Assembly (NCBI RefSeq): GCF_934476685.1
Contig: NZ_CAKSNX010000001.1
Span: 62,001-126,000, forward strand
Reading direction: 5' to 3'
DNA: 64,000 nt
DNA from: an uncultured Ruminococcus sp.
Lineage (GTDB): Bacteria > Bacillota > Clostridia > Oscillospirales > Ruminococcaceae
This document shows positions 14,932 through 24,635 of the stretch, piece after piece. Below the pieces are notes generated by a model, which saw nothing but the letters and a program-made list of their open reading frames with translations, did not search any database and was not told the DNA's origin. The translations under genes and the position numbers were made by a program. Numbering within the stretch: position 1 is the first letter of the stretch; each line of letters begins with the position of its first letter.

Positions 14932-15484
14932 TGAATATCTCCTCCTTATGATCGTCATAAAGCTTTACAGCCTTTTTCACAGCGGCTTTCATACCCTTTG
15001 AAGAGTATGTTGCGGCGGTGATATTGTCGATGGAATTTTCATCTGAATCCTTGCCGAAGCCTTTGAACTTGCTGAGAAAGTCCTCGTTCTGCACCTTTGT
15101 GCCAAGACCCGGTGTTTCACCTATGGAGAGGAAGTATATTCCCTCCACAGTTCCCTCTGAGTTTATGCCGATAAGTATGTGGATACCGCCTTTGGAGTAA
15201 CCGTCCTGTGTTATCTCGAAAACACAGCGGTCATTTTCCTTGTCTGTTATAACAGCGTTAAGACCGTCCTCACCGAATGTGACAGGTATCTTTTTTCCGT
15301 CCGCCTCGTCGAGAAGTATCTCATAATCTCCCTCGCCGAAAATATTTTCACAGCCTGTCTGCATATCGTCAGTCATAACGCCTGTGTTGTCAACATATGT
15401 AGCGTTGTATGCAAGCACCAGAAGTCCGCACACTACCACGCATATTATCGTCAGTACCAAAGGAGGCATAATATTATTCTTCAT
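14924..15484 (-). CDS. rnfG: Rnf complex FMN-binding subunit RnfG
   Basis: 186 residues with an N-terminal membrane helix and an outer FMN-binding domain. The flavinylation site reads DNITAATYSSKG, matching the S/T-G/A-A-T consensus, with Thr159 the likely FMN-linked residue. ApbE encoded at 17930-19006 is the expected flavin transferase. It follows rnfD after 34 bp and overlaps rnfE. Confidence 0.95.
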   Translation of the reverse strand: MKNNIMPPLVLTIICVVVCGLLVLAYNATYVDNTGVMTDDMQTGCENIFGEGDYEILLDEADGKKIPVTFGEDGLNAVITDKENDRCVFEITQDGYSKGGIHILIGINSEGTVEGIYFLSIGETPGLGTKVQNEDFLSKFKGFGKDSDENSIDNITAATYSSKGMKAAVKKAVKLYDDHKEEIFNG

Positions 15485-15518
15485 CTTTCAAGATAGCTCC
15501 TTTTCTGTAATCTTCGTT

Positions 15519-16451
15519 TTATTCCTTAGCTTTTTCAGCCTTTTGGATCACTGCGCCGACAGGCTTTTTCTCCGTTATCATATTGATATACGGCGTAAGG
15601 ATATTCATTATAAGGATAGAGAACGATACGCCCTCCGCATAGTTTGCATAGAAACGTATAACGCAGGTTATTATTCCGCAGCCTATGCCGAAGATGATCT
15701 TTCCTTTTCCTGTTATCGGTGTTGTAACATAGTCGGTCGCCATAAAGATAGCACCCAGCATCACTCCGCCTGCAAGTATCTGATAAACGCCGTCCTCGCC
15801 TGCAAGATAGGAGAAGATGAACACCGTTCCGATAAATGCCACAGGTGTGTGGATAGTTATGACTTTCATTGCCACAAGGTAAAATCCGCCCAGCAGAAGT
15901 GCAAGAGCTGAGACTTCGCCAAGACATCCGCCGACCCTTCCGAGGAAAAGATCGTAATAGGATTCAGTCTTTGTGACCAGCGGAGTTGCACCTGTAACTA
16001 TATCCGAACTGTCATAGAAAGGTACTGCCCACTTTGTCATCTCGCCTGTAAAGGAGAGCATAAGGACGATCCTTCCCACAATAGCAGGGTTGGCGAAATT
16101 CTGTCCAAGACCGCCGAAAAGCTGCTTGACTATAACGATAGACACGAATGTGCCTATGGCAGCCATCCAGTACGGCAGAGTAACAGGCAGGTTGAATGCA
16201 AGGAGCATACCCGTTACCGCAGCGGAAAGATCTCCCGTTGAGTTTGGTCTTTTCATTATAAGGTTGCAAAGCCTTTCCCACAGCATTGCCGTCAGAGTGC
16301 AGAAGCCTGTGAGCATAAGCGCTCTTCCGCCGAAAAACAGAGCGGACATTATAAGGGCAGGCAGCAAAGCGATCAGCACATGGGTCATAATTTTCGAGGT
16401 CGAAATATTATCCCGTATGTGAGGAGAAGGGCTTACTGTAAGCTTTTCCAT
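15519..16451 (-). CDS. rnfD: Rnf complex membrane subunit RnfD
   Basis: 310 residues with about nine membrane helices. The covalent FMN motif is IVTGATPL, with Thr156 the expected attachment residue. Other family signatures include NFANPAIVGR. RnfD carries electrons across the membrane together with RnfG. A 121-bp gap with a possible long-range RNA stem separates it from rnfC. Confidence 0.96.
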   Translation of the reverse strand: MEKLTVSPSPHIRDNISTSKIMTHVLIALLPALIMSALFFGGRALMLTGFCTLTAMLWERLCNLIMKRPNSTGDLSAAVTGMLLAFNLPVTLPYWMAAIGTFVSIVIVKQLFGGLGQNFANPAIVGRIVLMLSFTGEMTKWAVPFYDSSDIVTGATPLVTKTESYYDLFLGRVGGCLGEVSALALLLGGFYLVAMKVITIHTPVAFIGTVFIFSYLAGEDGVYQILAGGVMLGAIFMATDYVTTPITGKGKIIFGIGCGIITCVIRFYANYAEGVSFSILIMNILTPYINMITEKKPVGAVIQKAEKAKE

Positions 16452-16484
16452 ATTAAATATAAATTACCCATACAAGAAATCCAA

Positions 16485-16554
16485 AGCGTGAAAGAGCCGT
16501 ATGGGCTGACCTCCGTTCCTGAATATTTTTTACTTTTAACTTTCGTTTCACGCT
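16485..16554 (-). other. Intercistronic stem between rnfC and rnfD
   Basis: A perfect 9-bp inverted repeat, AGCGTGAAA (16546-16554 in leftward RNA) with TTTCACGCT (16485-16493), encloses about 52 nt. No U-tract follows. It may protect or process the mRNA between rnfC and rnfDGEAB. Confidence 0.45.
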
Positions 16555-16572
16555 GTTATATTTTTTATTATA

Positions 16573-17886
16573 TTATTTCTGCATTGCAAACTGTTTTGCC
16601 AGCTGATTTTTCTCCGCAAGATCTCTCTTTGCAGGACACACATAGGAGCAGGCTCCGCAGTTCATACACAGATTTATTTTCAGTCTGAGCAGAGTTTCCT
16701 TATCCTTGCGGTCAAATGCCTTTTCAAAACGCTGAGGCATAAGTCCAAGGGGACAGGCTGCGATACATCTTCCGCACTTTATGCAGTTTGTCTGCTGAGC
16801 GTTGACCTTGAGCTTTCCCTTTTTGCCGTCATCGAGAGATTTTTTAAAAGCAAGTATAGCGTTGTTCGTCTTGCAGAGTGGAGTTTCCACATCATACACG
16901 CACATACCCATCATAGGTCCGCCGCTTATTATCTTATGAGCAAACTCCATATTCGCCTCGGCAAATTTAAGCAACTCGCTGTATGGCGTTCCGATAGGTG
17001 CGCTGACGTTGCACGGTGTTTTAACTATATCGCCGTCTATGGTGAGCCGTCTTGTGACCAGCGGCATACCGGTCTTTATGTATGAGCTTATAAAAGCCGC
17101 TGTGGACACGTTCATTACGATTATTCCCTGATCCGACGGCAGCTGTCCCTCTGCGATCATCCTGCCTGTGGTGTTGAAGGCAAGCACCTTTTCTGCACCC
17201 TGCGGATATGAGGACTTAAGCTTTACTACCGCTATGTCATTATACTCTGCGGCTTTCTTCTGAAGTATCTTTATGGCTTCTGGCTTGTTATCCTCGATAC
17301 CGATATAGCACTTTTCGATCTTCAGCGTATCCTTTACTATCCTTATGCCGTCGATAACAGCGTCTGCGTCCTCGATCATTGTGCGGTAGTCGCTTGTGAT
17401 ATAAGGCTCGCACTCTGCACCGTTTATAACAAGGCTGTCAACGTGACCTTTAGCCTCGTTATAGTTGAGCTTGATGTGGGTAGGGAAGCCTGCGCCGCCA
17501 AGTCCTACGCAGCCGGATTCTCTCACAGCCTTGCATAAGCTTTCCTTGTCCGTTACAACAGGCGGCTTAACATCAGGGGATACCTCCTGCTCGCCGTCCG
17601 TTTCTATCTCCACCGCCTTGCAGGTCCTGCCGTTGGCAAGCAGCATATCGCTCACCGCTGTAACAGTTCCCGAAACAGATGAATGGACAGGGGCAGACAT
17701 AAATTTGTCGCTGTCGCCTATCTTCTGTCCCACAAGCACTCTGTCGCCCTTTTTCACCAAAGGATCGCATGGAGCGCCCATACTCTGGGACATGGAGATC
17801 TTCACCTTTGACGGCAGCGGAACGGCAATAGTTTCGCTGTTTTCCGTCCCCTTTTCATGGGGCAGAAAAATACCGTGTAGTTTCAT
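16573..17886 (-). CDS. rnfC: Rnf complex NADH-binding subunit RnfC
   Basis: 437 residues. The order is an N-terminal barrel-sandwich domain, an NADH/FMN-binding Rossmann-like region (GLGGAGFPTHIKL), a SLBB-like domain, and two [4Fe-4S] motifs at the end (CIKCGRCIAACP, CMNCGACSYVCP). RnfC exchanges electrons with NAD+. AGGAGG precedes the ATG. It follows apbE by 43 bp in the same direction and opens the structural part of the operon. Confidence 0.96.
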   Translation of the reverse strand: MKLHGIFLPHEKGTENSETIAVPLPSKVKISMSQSMGAPCDPLVKKGDRVLVGQKIGDSDKFMSAPVHSSVSGTVTAVSDMLLANGRTCKAVEIETDGEQEVSPDVKPPVVTDKESLCKAVRESGCVGLGGAGFPTHIKLNYNEAKGHVDSLVINGAECEPYITSDYRTMIEDADAVIDGIRIVKDTLKIEKCYIGIEDNKPEAIKILQKKAAEYNDIAVVKLKSSYPQGAEKVLAFNTTGRMIAEGQLPSDQGIIVMNVSTAAFISSYIKTGMPLVTRRLTIDGDIVKTPCNVSAPIGTPYSELLKFAEANMEFAHKIISGGPMMGMCVYDVETPLCKTNNAILAFKKSLDDGKKGKLKVNAQQTNCIKCGRCIAACPLGLMPQRFEKAFDRKDKETLLRLKINLCMNCGACSYVCPAKRDLAEKNQLAKQFAMQK

Positions 17887-17929
17887 TATTTTCCTCCTTA
17901 TATTTTGATTGTGTTTTTGCTTCCGTATA

Positions 17930-19006
17930 TTAATTTAATGTATAAAAAGAACTTTTCAGCTCTATACTGTCTTTTATATCCTCCGAGCAGTAGACACTGC
18001 CTTTACTGTCTGCGGCAATGACCGTTATATCATCTTCACCGAGCCAGCGTTCGATCTCCTTTGTGCCGCCGATAAAAATTCTCGTAGAAAGGAAATCCGA
18101 TAATATACCGCTCTCACATATGACCGTCACAGATGTAAGGTCGGACTCAACAGGGAAACCCGTTTCTCTGTCCAGAATGTGTATATACCTTTTTCCGTCA
18201 GCCTCAAAGTACCGCTCATATCCTCCCGACGTGGAAACATATCCTGCTCCACAGATGAGATCAAGCATTATATCCGAGCTGTTCTCAGGATCTTTTATGC
18301 TGACTTTAAAATCGCTGCCGTCAGGCTTTTCACCATACAGCAAGGTAGACGAGCCGAAAGACACCACCGCACAGCTCACATTCTTATCCTTTTCAAGCTC
18401 CTCTTTTACCTTATCGAGGGCAAAACCTTTTCCCGACGCTCCGAAATCAAGCTTTGCTCCGTTTGAAAGAGTACAGCTTTTTCCGTCTATCCTGACATTT
18501 TCCGTCCCAACAGTTTCAAGGGCAGAATATATATCCTCCTGCGCAGGGACTTTCGGTTCTTCACCGTTTATATCCCACAGGTCGATCACTCTCCCCATAG
18601 TCGGGTCAACTTCGCCGTACTTTTCGCAAAGCTGCAAAGATTTCTCCGTAAGCGCTTTCGTATCCTCCGACAGCTCCCCTGTGGAGAATTCATTCAGCTT
18701 GTATACCTCACTGTTCTCATCATATGCATTCAAAAGTCCGTCAAGCCTTGTTATGCAGTTTTTCACCGCAGAAATATCTCCGTCACCGTACATTTTTATC
18801 GTACATGGAGCGTCCATTGCATAAAGCTGTGCCGTCTTTGGACTGTTCATTTTATCCTCTTCGCCCTTATACCGCATCACGCAAAGTCCCGCTATGATAA
18901 GCACCGTTCCAACGGCAAGGTATAGGGCGGCACGTCTTTTCAGCCTTCTGCTCTCATCATTATGAGCCTTTTTGTTTTCTGCGGCATTATCCGCTCTTTC
19001 CGACAT
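17930..19006 (-). CDS. apbE: FAD:protein FMN transferase (ApbE)
   Basis: 358 residues with a single N-terminal membrane helix (about 25-45) and an outer ApbE domain. Motifs include DFGASGKGFALDKV, SFGSSTLLYG, YIHILDRETGFPV and SGILSDFLSTRIF, matching flavin- and Mg-binding parts of the family. ApbE transfers FMN from FAD to Thr in S/T-G-A-T motifs, and its targets RnfD and RnfG are encoded just downstream. GGAGG lies before the ATG at 19006. Confidence 0.93.
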   Translation of the reverse strand: MSERADNAAENKKAHNDESRRLKRRAALYLAVGTVLIIAGLCVMRYKGEEDKMNSPKTAQLYAMDAPCTIKMYGDGDISAVKNCITRLDGLLNAYDENSEVYKLNEFSTGELSEDTKALTEKSLQLCEKYGEVDPTMGRVIDLWDINGEEPKVPAQEDIYSALETVGTENVRIDGKSCTLSNGAKLDFGASGKGFALDKVKEELEKDKNVSCAVVSFGSSTLLYGEKPDGSDFKVSIKDPENSSDIMLDLICGAGYVSTSGGYERYFEADGKRYIHILDRETGFPVESDLTSVTVICESGILSDFLSTRIFIGGTKEIERWLGEDDITVIAADSKGSVYCSEDIKDSIELKSSFYTLN

Positions 19007-19095
19007 CTCTCAGCCTCCGCAATACTTGAAATAAAAAGCGTTATATGTTATAATAGTTGATATTAATTATAAAAATATAAAATCAAGATCATATA

Positions 19096-19686
19096 TCAGC
19101 CTGCGGAAAGCATTTCTTCACATTCCTTTATAAATGCCCTCAGTTCGGCTGCTTTCTCCACAGGCAGTTCAAAGCGTTTCGGGTCTGTGTCCCTGCTGCG
19201 TCTTATGAACCTTGAAAGATTTTCAGGTGCGCAGCTTATTATCTTTGCACAGCTTTCCATAGCTTTTTCGTATCCAACAGAAAATATCCTTTCGCTGCTG
19301 CGTGGATTTTCTCTGTATATCGTTCTGAGCAGCATATATGCGCATATTTTAAGGCAGTTGTTCACGCCCTCCGCTGCGGCAGGCGAACCGCTCGCCATTT
19401 CAGTCAGCATATCAGCCTGCTCCGACCAGAAGCTGCTGCGGACAGGGCCTTCCACATCTTCAATGCTGCCGAATATCATTTCATATGATACGCCGTAATA
19501 TCGGATAAGGGATATTATCTGCGCTGTGCAGGCAGACTTCTTTCCACGCTCCACAGCGGACAGGAAAGACTGGGTCATACCCACATCTTCTGCGGCTTTT
19601 TTCTGGGTGCAGCCCTTGAGCAGCCTTGCAGCCCTGAGCCTTGCACCAACTGCAAAAAGATACTCACGGCAGTTTTCTTCGGTCAA
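19096..19686 (-). CDS. XRE-family transcriptional regulator
   Basis: 196 residues. An N-terminal helix-turn-helix is clear (CTQKKAAEDVGMTQSFLSAV, then ERGKKS); the C-terminal 120 residues are helical and not recognised. The start is TTG at 19686, 9 bp after GGAGG. It lies 89 bp upstream of apbE-rnf in the same direction, so it may be co-transcribed with or control that operon, and is divergent from the histidine phosphatase gene. Confidence 0.87.
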   Translation of the reverse strand: MTEENCREYLFAVGARLRAARLLKGCTQKKAAEDVGMTQSFLSAVERGKKSACTAQIISLIRYYGVSYEMIFGSIEDVEGPVRSSFWSEQADMLTEMASGSPAAAEGVNNCLKICAYMLLRTIYRENPRSSERIFSVGYEKAMESCAKIISCAPENLSRFIRRSRDTDPKRFELPVEKAAELRAFIKECEEMLSAG

Positions 19687-19758
19687 CGCTCATCGCCTCC
19701 CATAAATATCTTATAAATCAAATATTTAGATAAATTCACAATAATACCGATAAAATAC

Positions 19759-19787
19759 ATTATACTATAAAACGATCATTTTGTAAA
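19759..19787 (-). promoter_or_regulatory. Promoter of the XRE regulator gene
   Basis: TTTACA (19782-19787), 17-bp spacer, TATAAT (19759-19764). Confidence 0.65.
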
Positions 19788-19818
19788 TAGATTTTTTCAA
19801 TAAGAAAGGACGTTTTTA

Positions 19819-20493
19819 ATGAAAGGTTACAGAATAGCATTTATCCGTCACGGAATGACAGAAGCCAACGAGGACGGAAGATATATCGGAACGACTGATC
19901 TCCCACTGAGCGAGCTTGGTTCAAAGGAGCTTTTCAACAAGCTTGAAACTCTCGACTACCCTAACGTTCAGAAGGTCTACACCTCTCCGCTGAAAAGATG
20001 CAAGCAGACAGCATCCATACTTTTCCCGAACTGCTATACAGTCGAGATGAACGAGCTGAGGGAAATGGATTTCGGCGCATTTGAAAACAAGAAAGCCGAA
20101 GATCTTATGGAGACTGATGAATACAAGGAGTTCATAAAGGGCGGTCTTGACAACCCTCCGCCGCAGGGAGAATCTATCCGTGAGGTGGTCACACGCTGTT
20201 ATGAGGCGATAAAGATAATTATTTCGGATATGATGTACGAGGGTATGACCAGCGCTGCTGTTATCACACACGGCGGAATAATAATGAATATGCTGAGCTG
20301 TTTCGGCGTTCCAAAGAAAAAGCCTATGGAGTATGCCTGTGATTTCGGCGAAGGCTTTGAAGTCATCGTTACTGCTGCAATGTGGCAGCGTTCGGAGGCT
20401 TTCGAGATACTCGGAAGATACCCCGACAGACAGCCTGAGGAAGAATATTTCGCTATGGATATAGATGAACCATACGACGAGGAAGATCAGTAG
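19819..20493 (+). CDS. Histidine phosphatase family protein
   Basis: 224 residues of the phosphoglycerate mutase-like superfamily. The catalytic signature IRHGMTEAN begins at residue 9 (His11 phospho-acceptor), followed by GRYIGTTDLPLSELG, and a second conserved His occurs in VITHGGIIM. The G-x-Y-x-G-x-T-D-x-P-L pattern resembles alpha-ribazole phosphatase (CobC) and related enzymes, but the substrate cannot be fixed from sequence. AAGGA precedes the ATG. It starts a plus-strand block of four genes. Confidence 0.88.
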   Translation: MKGYRIAFIRHGMTEANEDGRYIGTTDLPLSELGSKELFNKLETLDYPNVQKVYTSPLKRCKQTASILFPNCYTVEMNELREMDFGAFENKKAEDLMETDEYKEFIKGGLDNPPPQGESIREVVTRCYEAIKIIISDMMYEGMTSAAVITHGGIIMNMLSCFGVPKKKPMEYACDFGEGFEVIVTAAMWQRSEAFEILGRYPDRQPEEEYFAMDIDEPYDEEDQ

Positions 20494-20533
20494 ACATTTT
20501 ATTTTGAAACCAAAAGGGTAAAGGAGTGAGAAA

Positions 20534-21364
20534 ATGACTGATAAGGAGATAAAGGCTCTCGCAAGGCAGCGTGTAAGCTCCAACGGCGGTGACTGCATAT
20601 CGCTGATAGTATTCCTTTTTGCGGTCATTGCTCTTGTCGCTTTGTTTGAAACCATTGCGTATATAGTGTTCAAAGCATTGGGCTGGGGATATCTTTATGA
20701 TCTGCGGCAGATATTCACAAACAAGAAAACGGGGATATTCTGGCTGGTCAAATCACTTGTGGAGATAGTTCTCTGCATACCCGAATTTTTCTCTGTGCGC
20801 AGACTTTTCATTGACATTGCAAGAGGGAAAAGCCTTTCGGAAACGAGAGAATACATTTCCGCTCACTCAATAACCATGTACAAAAACGCTGTACGTTCCT
20901 CACTCATACACAACCTTATAAAGCTTTTTGCCGCCGTACCCGGAATGGTGGGCATATACGGCATATATTACTGGAGCTACGTCTGCAAGATAAATGAGCT
21001 TACCTCGGCAGGGCTTTTTGCGCTTATGCTGTCCGTGGGATTTACCGTTGTGTGGATAGGTGTTGCAGGGCATTATTACATATCACTTGCCCTTACGCCG
21101 TATATAATGGCTTTGAACCCCAGAACGAATATTTTTGATGCCTGCGACCTTTCTGTAAAGCTTATGGACGGAAAACATTACCGCTATGTGAAATTCCTCG
21201 CAAGCTTTATAAAATTTATCCCCACGCTTTTGCTCGTCTACCCTTGCTTTGCCATATACCCTTATTTCAAGGTCTGCTATACCCTGCTTATGGACGAATT
21301 TCTCGGAAGTTACAAGCAGGACAAGCTGCCGGGCATGATAAAAAGGTGGAGAAAATATCAATGA
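20534..21364 (+). CDS. DUF975-like integral membrane protein
   Basis: 276 residues with about five or six hydrophobic helices. The layout and segments such as FDACDLSVKLMDGKHYRYVKF resemble the DUF975 family of Firmicute membrane proteins; no biochemical function is known. AAAGGAGTGAG precedes the ATG. Its TGA overlaps the ATG of the pseudouridine synthase gene. Confidence 0.75.
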   Translation: MTDKEIKALARQRVSSNGGDCISLIVFLFAVIALVALFETIAYIVFKALGWGYLYDLRQIFTNKKTGIFWLVKSLVEIVLCIPEFFSVRRLFIDIARGKSLSETREYISAHSITMYKNAVRSSLIHNLIKLFAAVPGMVGIYGIYYWSYVCKINELTSAGLFALMLSVGFTVVWIGVAGHYYISLALTPYIMALNPRTNIFDACDLSVKLMDGKHYRYVKFLASFIKFIPTLLLVYPCFAIYPYFKVCYTLLMDEFLGSYKQDKLPGMIKRWRKYQ

Positions 21365-22212
21365 TAAGCTTTAAGATAACCGCAGACGAACACGGCGGAA
21401 AGCTGGGAGATATACTTAAAAACAGGAAGTTTTCACGGAGGCTTGTGACAAAGCTTAAGCGTGTTGAAAACGGCATAACAAGGAACGGAAAGCTTATAAG
21501 GACAATAGACAGCGTTTTTGAAAATGATATCATCTCACTTGCGGACATTCAAGGCAATGCGCCCAAAGGGAATGATGCGCTGTCGGTGGGTATACTTTAT
21601 GAGGATAGTGACGTTATAGTTTTTGATAAGCCGTCTAATATGCCTGTCCACCAGTCCATAAAGCACCGTGATGATACACTGGCAAATTTTTATGCGGCAA
21701 AATGCCCCGATATGACGTTCCGTCCTGTGAACAGGCTCGACAGAAACACAAGCGGCTGTGTTATATGCGCAAAAAATCAACACGCCGCACATATTTTACA
21801 GCGAAAAGCTGAAAAACTGTACAGCGGTGTTATCCACACTCCCCACGACCCCGACCTTTCGGGCGGACGGATATGCGCTCCCATAGCAAGAGAAAGAGAT
21901 TCTATTATCCTGCGCTGTGTAAGAGAGGACGGACAGTATTCCGCTACCTGTTGGCATATAACTGAAAAGACTGAGGACTACGCTTTGTGCGAATTTATCC
22001 TTGAAACGGGGCGCACTCATCAGATAAGGGTGCATATGGCGCATATCGGATATCCCCTTATCGGCGACGATATGTACGGCGGCGACTGTTCTGAAGTCAA
22101 AGAGCATATGCTTTGCTGCTGTCAGGTAAGTTTTCCACGCCCGTCAGACGGAAAGCTTATCACAGTAAGATCTGAGCATACATTTGATATAAAAGATTTA
22201 GGAGGAAAATAA
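21361..22212 (+). CDS. RluA-family RNA pseudouridine synthase
   Basis: 283 residues starting at the ATG that overlaps the preceding stop as ATGA. An N-terminal S4-like region precedes the catalytic domain, which has the RluA motif RPVNRLDRNTSG with Asp127 as the nucleophile, and the C-terminal ETGRTHQIRVHMAHIGYPL. Enzymes of this family isomerise uridines in rRNA or tRNA; the site modified is not predictable here. The N-terminal region is short, and earlier in-frame starts lie inside the previous gene. Confidence 0.9.
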   Translation: MISFKITADEHGGKLGDILKNRKFSRRLVTKLKRVENGITRNGKLIRTIDSVFENDIISLADIQGNAPKGNDALSVGILYEDSDVIVFDKPSNMPVHQSIKHRDDTLANFYAAKCPDMTFRPVNRLDRNTSGCVICAKNQHAAHILQRKAEKLYSGVIHTPHDPDLSGGRICAPIARERDSIILRCVREDGQYSATCWHITEKTEDYALCEFILETGRTHQIRVHMAHIGYPLIGDDMYGGDCSEVKEHMLCCCQVSFPRPSDGKLITVRSEHTFDIKDLGGK

Positions 22213-22213
22213 A

Positions 22214-22717
22214 ATGAAACCGATATTTCTCTGCGGATTTATGGGCTGCGGCAAGACTACCGTCGGAAAGATCCTTGCCAAAAAGCTCGGCTGCGAATGC
22301 ATAGATCTCGACAAATACATAGAGGAAAAAGAAAAAATGACTATCCCCGAAATATTTGAAAAGCATGGGGAGGCTTATTTCAGAGCGGCTGAAACGGCTG
22401 CACTCAAAGAATTTGCCGACATAGGCGGCGTTGTCGCAACAGGCGGCGGAACACTTCTCACAGATGAAAACGGCGAAACCGCAAAGAATGCAGGTATGGT
22501 CGTATTTATAGACACATATTTCGATACCTGTTACAACAGAATAAAGGACGACCCGCACCGCCCCATAGCATTCAACTCCACAAAGGAACAGCTTAAAGAG
22601 CGTTTTGACACAAGACGTCCTCTGTATATGAAAAACTCTCATCATCAGATAAGCGGAGGTTATCCGCCTATCGTTATTGCCGACAAGATAAGAAAGCTTT
22701 ACAAGGCATTTGAATAA
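22214..22717 (+). CDS. aroK: Shikimate kinase
   Basis: 167 residues, the usual family length. Walker A is GFMGCGKTTVGK, the shikimate-binding Asp is in CIDLDKYIEE, GGVVATGGGT is the Walker B/shikimate glycine motif, and the lid contains RPIAFNSTKEQLKERFDTR. It phosphorylates shikimate in aromatic amino acid synthesis. It starts 1 bp after the pseudouridine synthase stop and ends the plus-strand block. Confidence 0.93.
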   Translation: MKPIFLCGFMGCGKTTVGKILAKKLGCECIDLDKYIEEKEKMTIPEIFEKHGEAYFRAAETAALKEFADIGGVVATGGGTLLTDENGETAKNAGMVVFIDTYFDTCYNRIKDDPHRPIAFNSTKEQLKERFDTRRPLYMKNSHHQISGGYPPIVIADKIRKLYKAFE

Positions 22718-22738
22718 GATACGTTCACAAACATAAAA

Positions 22739-22779
22739 TATCCCGAAAGCCGTTATTTCAGACTTTCGGGATATTGTTA
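22739..22779. terminator. Bidirectional terminator between aroK and typA
   Basis: An 11-bp stem (TATCCCGAAAG with CTTTCGGGATA) with a T-rich run on the plus side and A/T-rich flank on the minus side. It lies between convergent genes. Confidence 0.75.
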
Positions 22780-22817
22780 TTTATGCTTTATATCTTAGAC
22801 ATTAGTTCAAAGGATAA

Positions 22818-24635
22818 TTACATCTTTGCTCTGTCTTTTGCTCTCTGTGTATTGCTGAGAACTCTCTTTCTGATACGGATATTCTTTGGTGTTACTTCAA
22901 GAAGCTCATCATCAGCAAGGAATTCAAGAGCGTCTTCAAGTGACATTGTTCTCGGCGGGATAAGACGGAGTGCGTCATCTGAACCGCTGGCTCTTGTATT
23001 TGTAAGGTGCTTTTTCTTGCAGACATTAACTACAAGGTCCTCCTGCTTAGGTGATGCGCCGACTACCATTCCCTCATAAACAGGTGTGCCTGCTGTGATG
23101 AACAGTTCGCCTCTCTCCTGAGCGTTGTAAAGACCGTATGTTACAGCCTCGCCTGTTTCAAAGGCTACAAGAGAACCGCTGGCTCTCTTAGGGATATCGC
23201 CCTTGAATGGCTCATATCTGTAAAATACAGAGTTCATTATTCCCTCGCCCTTTGTATCTGTAAGGAACTCGGACTTGTATCCGAAAAGTCCTCTTGCAGG
23301 GATAAGGAATTCAAGACGCATTCTGTTTCCAACAGGTGTCATCTGCTGAAGTTCGCCCTTTCTTGCGCCAAGCTTCTCCATAACTGAACCTACGCAGTTC
23401 TCAGGAACGTCGATAACAAGTCTTTCGATAGGTTCGTTGAGCTTGCCCTCTATCTCCTTGAAAAGAACTCTAGGAGTTGAAACGCCCAGCTCATAGCCCT
23501 CTCTTCTCATATTCTCGATAAGGATAGAAAGGTGCATCTCTCCTCTTCCTGCAACTCTGAATGAATCTGTGTTGTCGGTTTCGGATACTCTCAGTGAAAC
23601 GTCCTTAAGAAGTTCCTTGAATAGTCTGTCCCTGATATGTCTTGTGGTAACGAACTTGCCCTCTCTGCCTGCGAAAGGTGAGTTATTTACAGAGAAAGTC
23701 ATTTCAACGGTAGGCTCGGATATCTTTACAAATGGTACAGGCTCGAACTTGCCGAACTCGCAGATAGTATCACCGATAGTGATGTTCTCTATACCGCTTA
23801 TGCACACGATATCGCCAGCCTTTGCGCTGTCGCAAGGAACTCTGTTAAGTCCCTCGATCTGATACATTGTAACGATCTTTCCTCTGTATTCTTTCTTTGT
23901 ATTATGGTAATCGCCAATAGAAACGTCCTGATTTACCTTCATAACGCCTCTCTCGATACGTCCGATAGCTATTCTACCCACATACTCGTTATAGTCGATA
24001 GCAGATACAAGATACTGCATAGAGCTTTCGTCATCTACTTCAGGAGCAGGGATATATCTGAGTATCTCATCAAAGAGCGGTATCATATTCTCGCCCTCTG
24101 CATTTGGTGAAAGGGAAGCTGTACCATCTCTGCCTGAGCAGTAAAGGATAGGGCTGTCGAGCTGCTCGTCAGTAGCGTCAAGGTCCATAAGGAGTTCGAG
24201 AACTTCGTCGCCGACCTCGTTGAGTCTTGCGTCAGGTCTGTCGATCTTGTTTATAACAATGATTATCTTATGACCAAGCTCAAGGGCTTTCTGGAGAACG
24301 AATCTTGTCTGCGGCATAGGACCTTCCGCTGCGTCAACAAGCAGGAGAACGCCGTTTACCATTTTAAGTACACGCTCTACCTCGCCGCCGAAGTCTGCGT
24401 GACCCGGGGTGTCGATAACGTTTATCTTAACGTCTTTATACTTGATAGAAGTGTTCTTTGCAAGGATAGTGATTCCACGCTCACGCTCGATATCGTTGGA
24501 GTCCATTACTCTTTCATCAACGACCTGATTTTCTCTGAATGTGCCGCTCTGCTTAAGCATCTGGTCTACCAGAGTAGTCTTACCGTGGTCAACGTGGGCG
24601 ATGATCGCAACGTTTCTCAAATCTTCTCTTACCAT
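22818..24635 (-). CDS. typA: Translational GTPase TypA/BipA
   Basis: 605 residues, full family length. The GTPase domain shows AHVDHGKTTLVDQML (G1), RGITI (G2), DTPGHADFGGEVERV (G3) and NKIDRPDAR (G4), followed by EF-G-like domains and the BipA-specific C-terminus. TypA acts on ribosomes, aiding 50S assembly and stress or low-temperature growth. Its transcript begins at a perfect promoter about 210 nt upstream with a strong 5' hairpin. Confidence 0.97.
   Translation of the reverse strand: MVREDLRNVAIIAHVDHGKTTLVDQMLKQSGTFRENQVVDERVMDSNDIERERGITILAKNTSIKYKDVKINVIDTPGHADFGGEVERVLKMVNGVLLLVDAAEGPMPQTRFVLQKALELGHKIIIVINKIDRPDARLNEVGDEVLELLMDLDATDEQLDSPILYCSGRDGTASLSPNAEGENMIPLFDEILRYIPAPEVDDESSMQYLVSAIDYNEYVGRIAIGRIERGVMKVNQDVSIGDYHNTKKEYRGKIVTMYQIEGLNRVPCDSAKAGDIVCISGIENITIGDTICEFGKFEPVPFVKISEPTVEMTFSVNNSPFAGREGKFVTTRHIRDRLFKELLKDVSLRVSETDNTDSFRVAGRGEMHLSILIENMRREGYELGVSTPRVLFKEIEGKLNEPIERLVIDVPENCVGSVMEKLGARKGELQQMTPVGNRMRLEFLIPARGLFGYKSEFLTDTKGEGIMNSVFYRYEPFKGDIPKRASGSLVAFETGEAVTYGLYNAQERGELFITAGTPVYEGMVVGASPKQEDLVVNVCKKKHLTNTRASGSDDALRLIPPRTMSLEDALEFLADDELLEVTPKNIRIRKRVLSNTQRAKDRAKM

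Noticed and set aside
19819..20493. Calling the histidine phosphatase an alpha-ribazole phosphatase because of the nearby B12 cluster
   Set aside because: The motif similarity is shared by several phosphatase subfamilies, the gene is 7 kb away on the other strand and no cobalamin synthesis gene is near.
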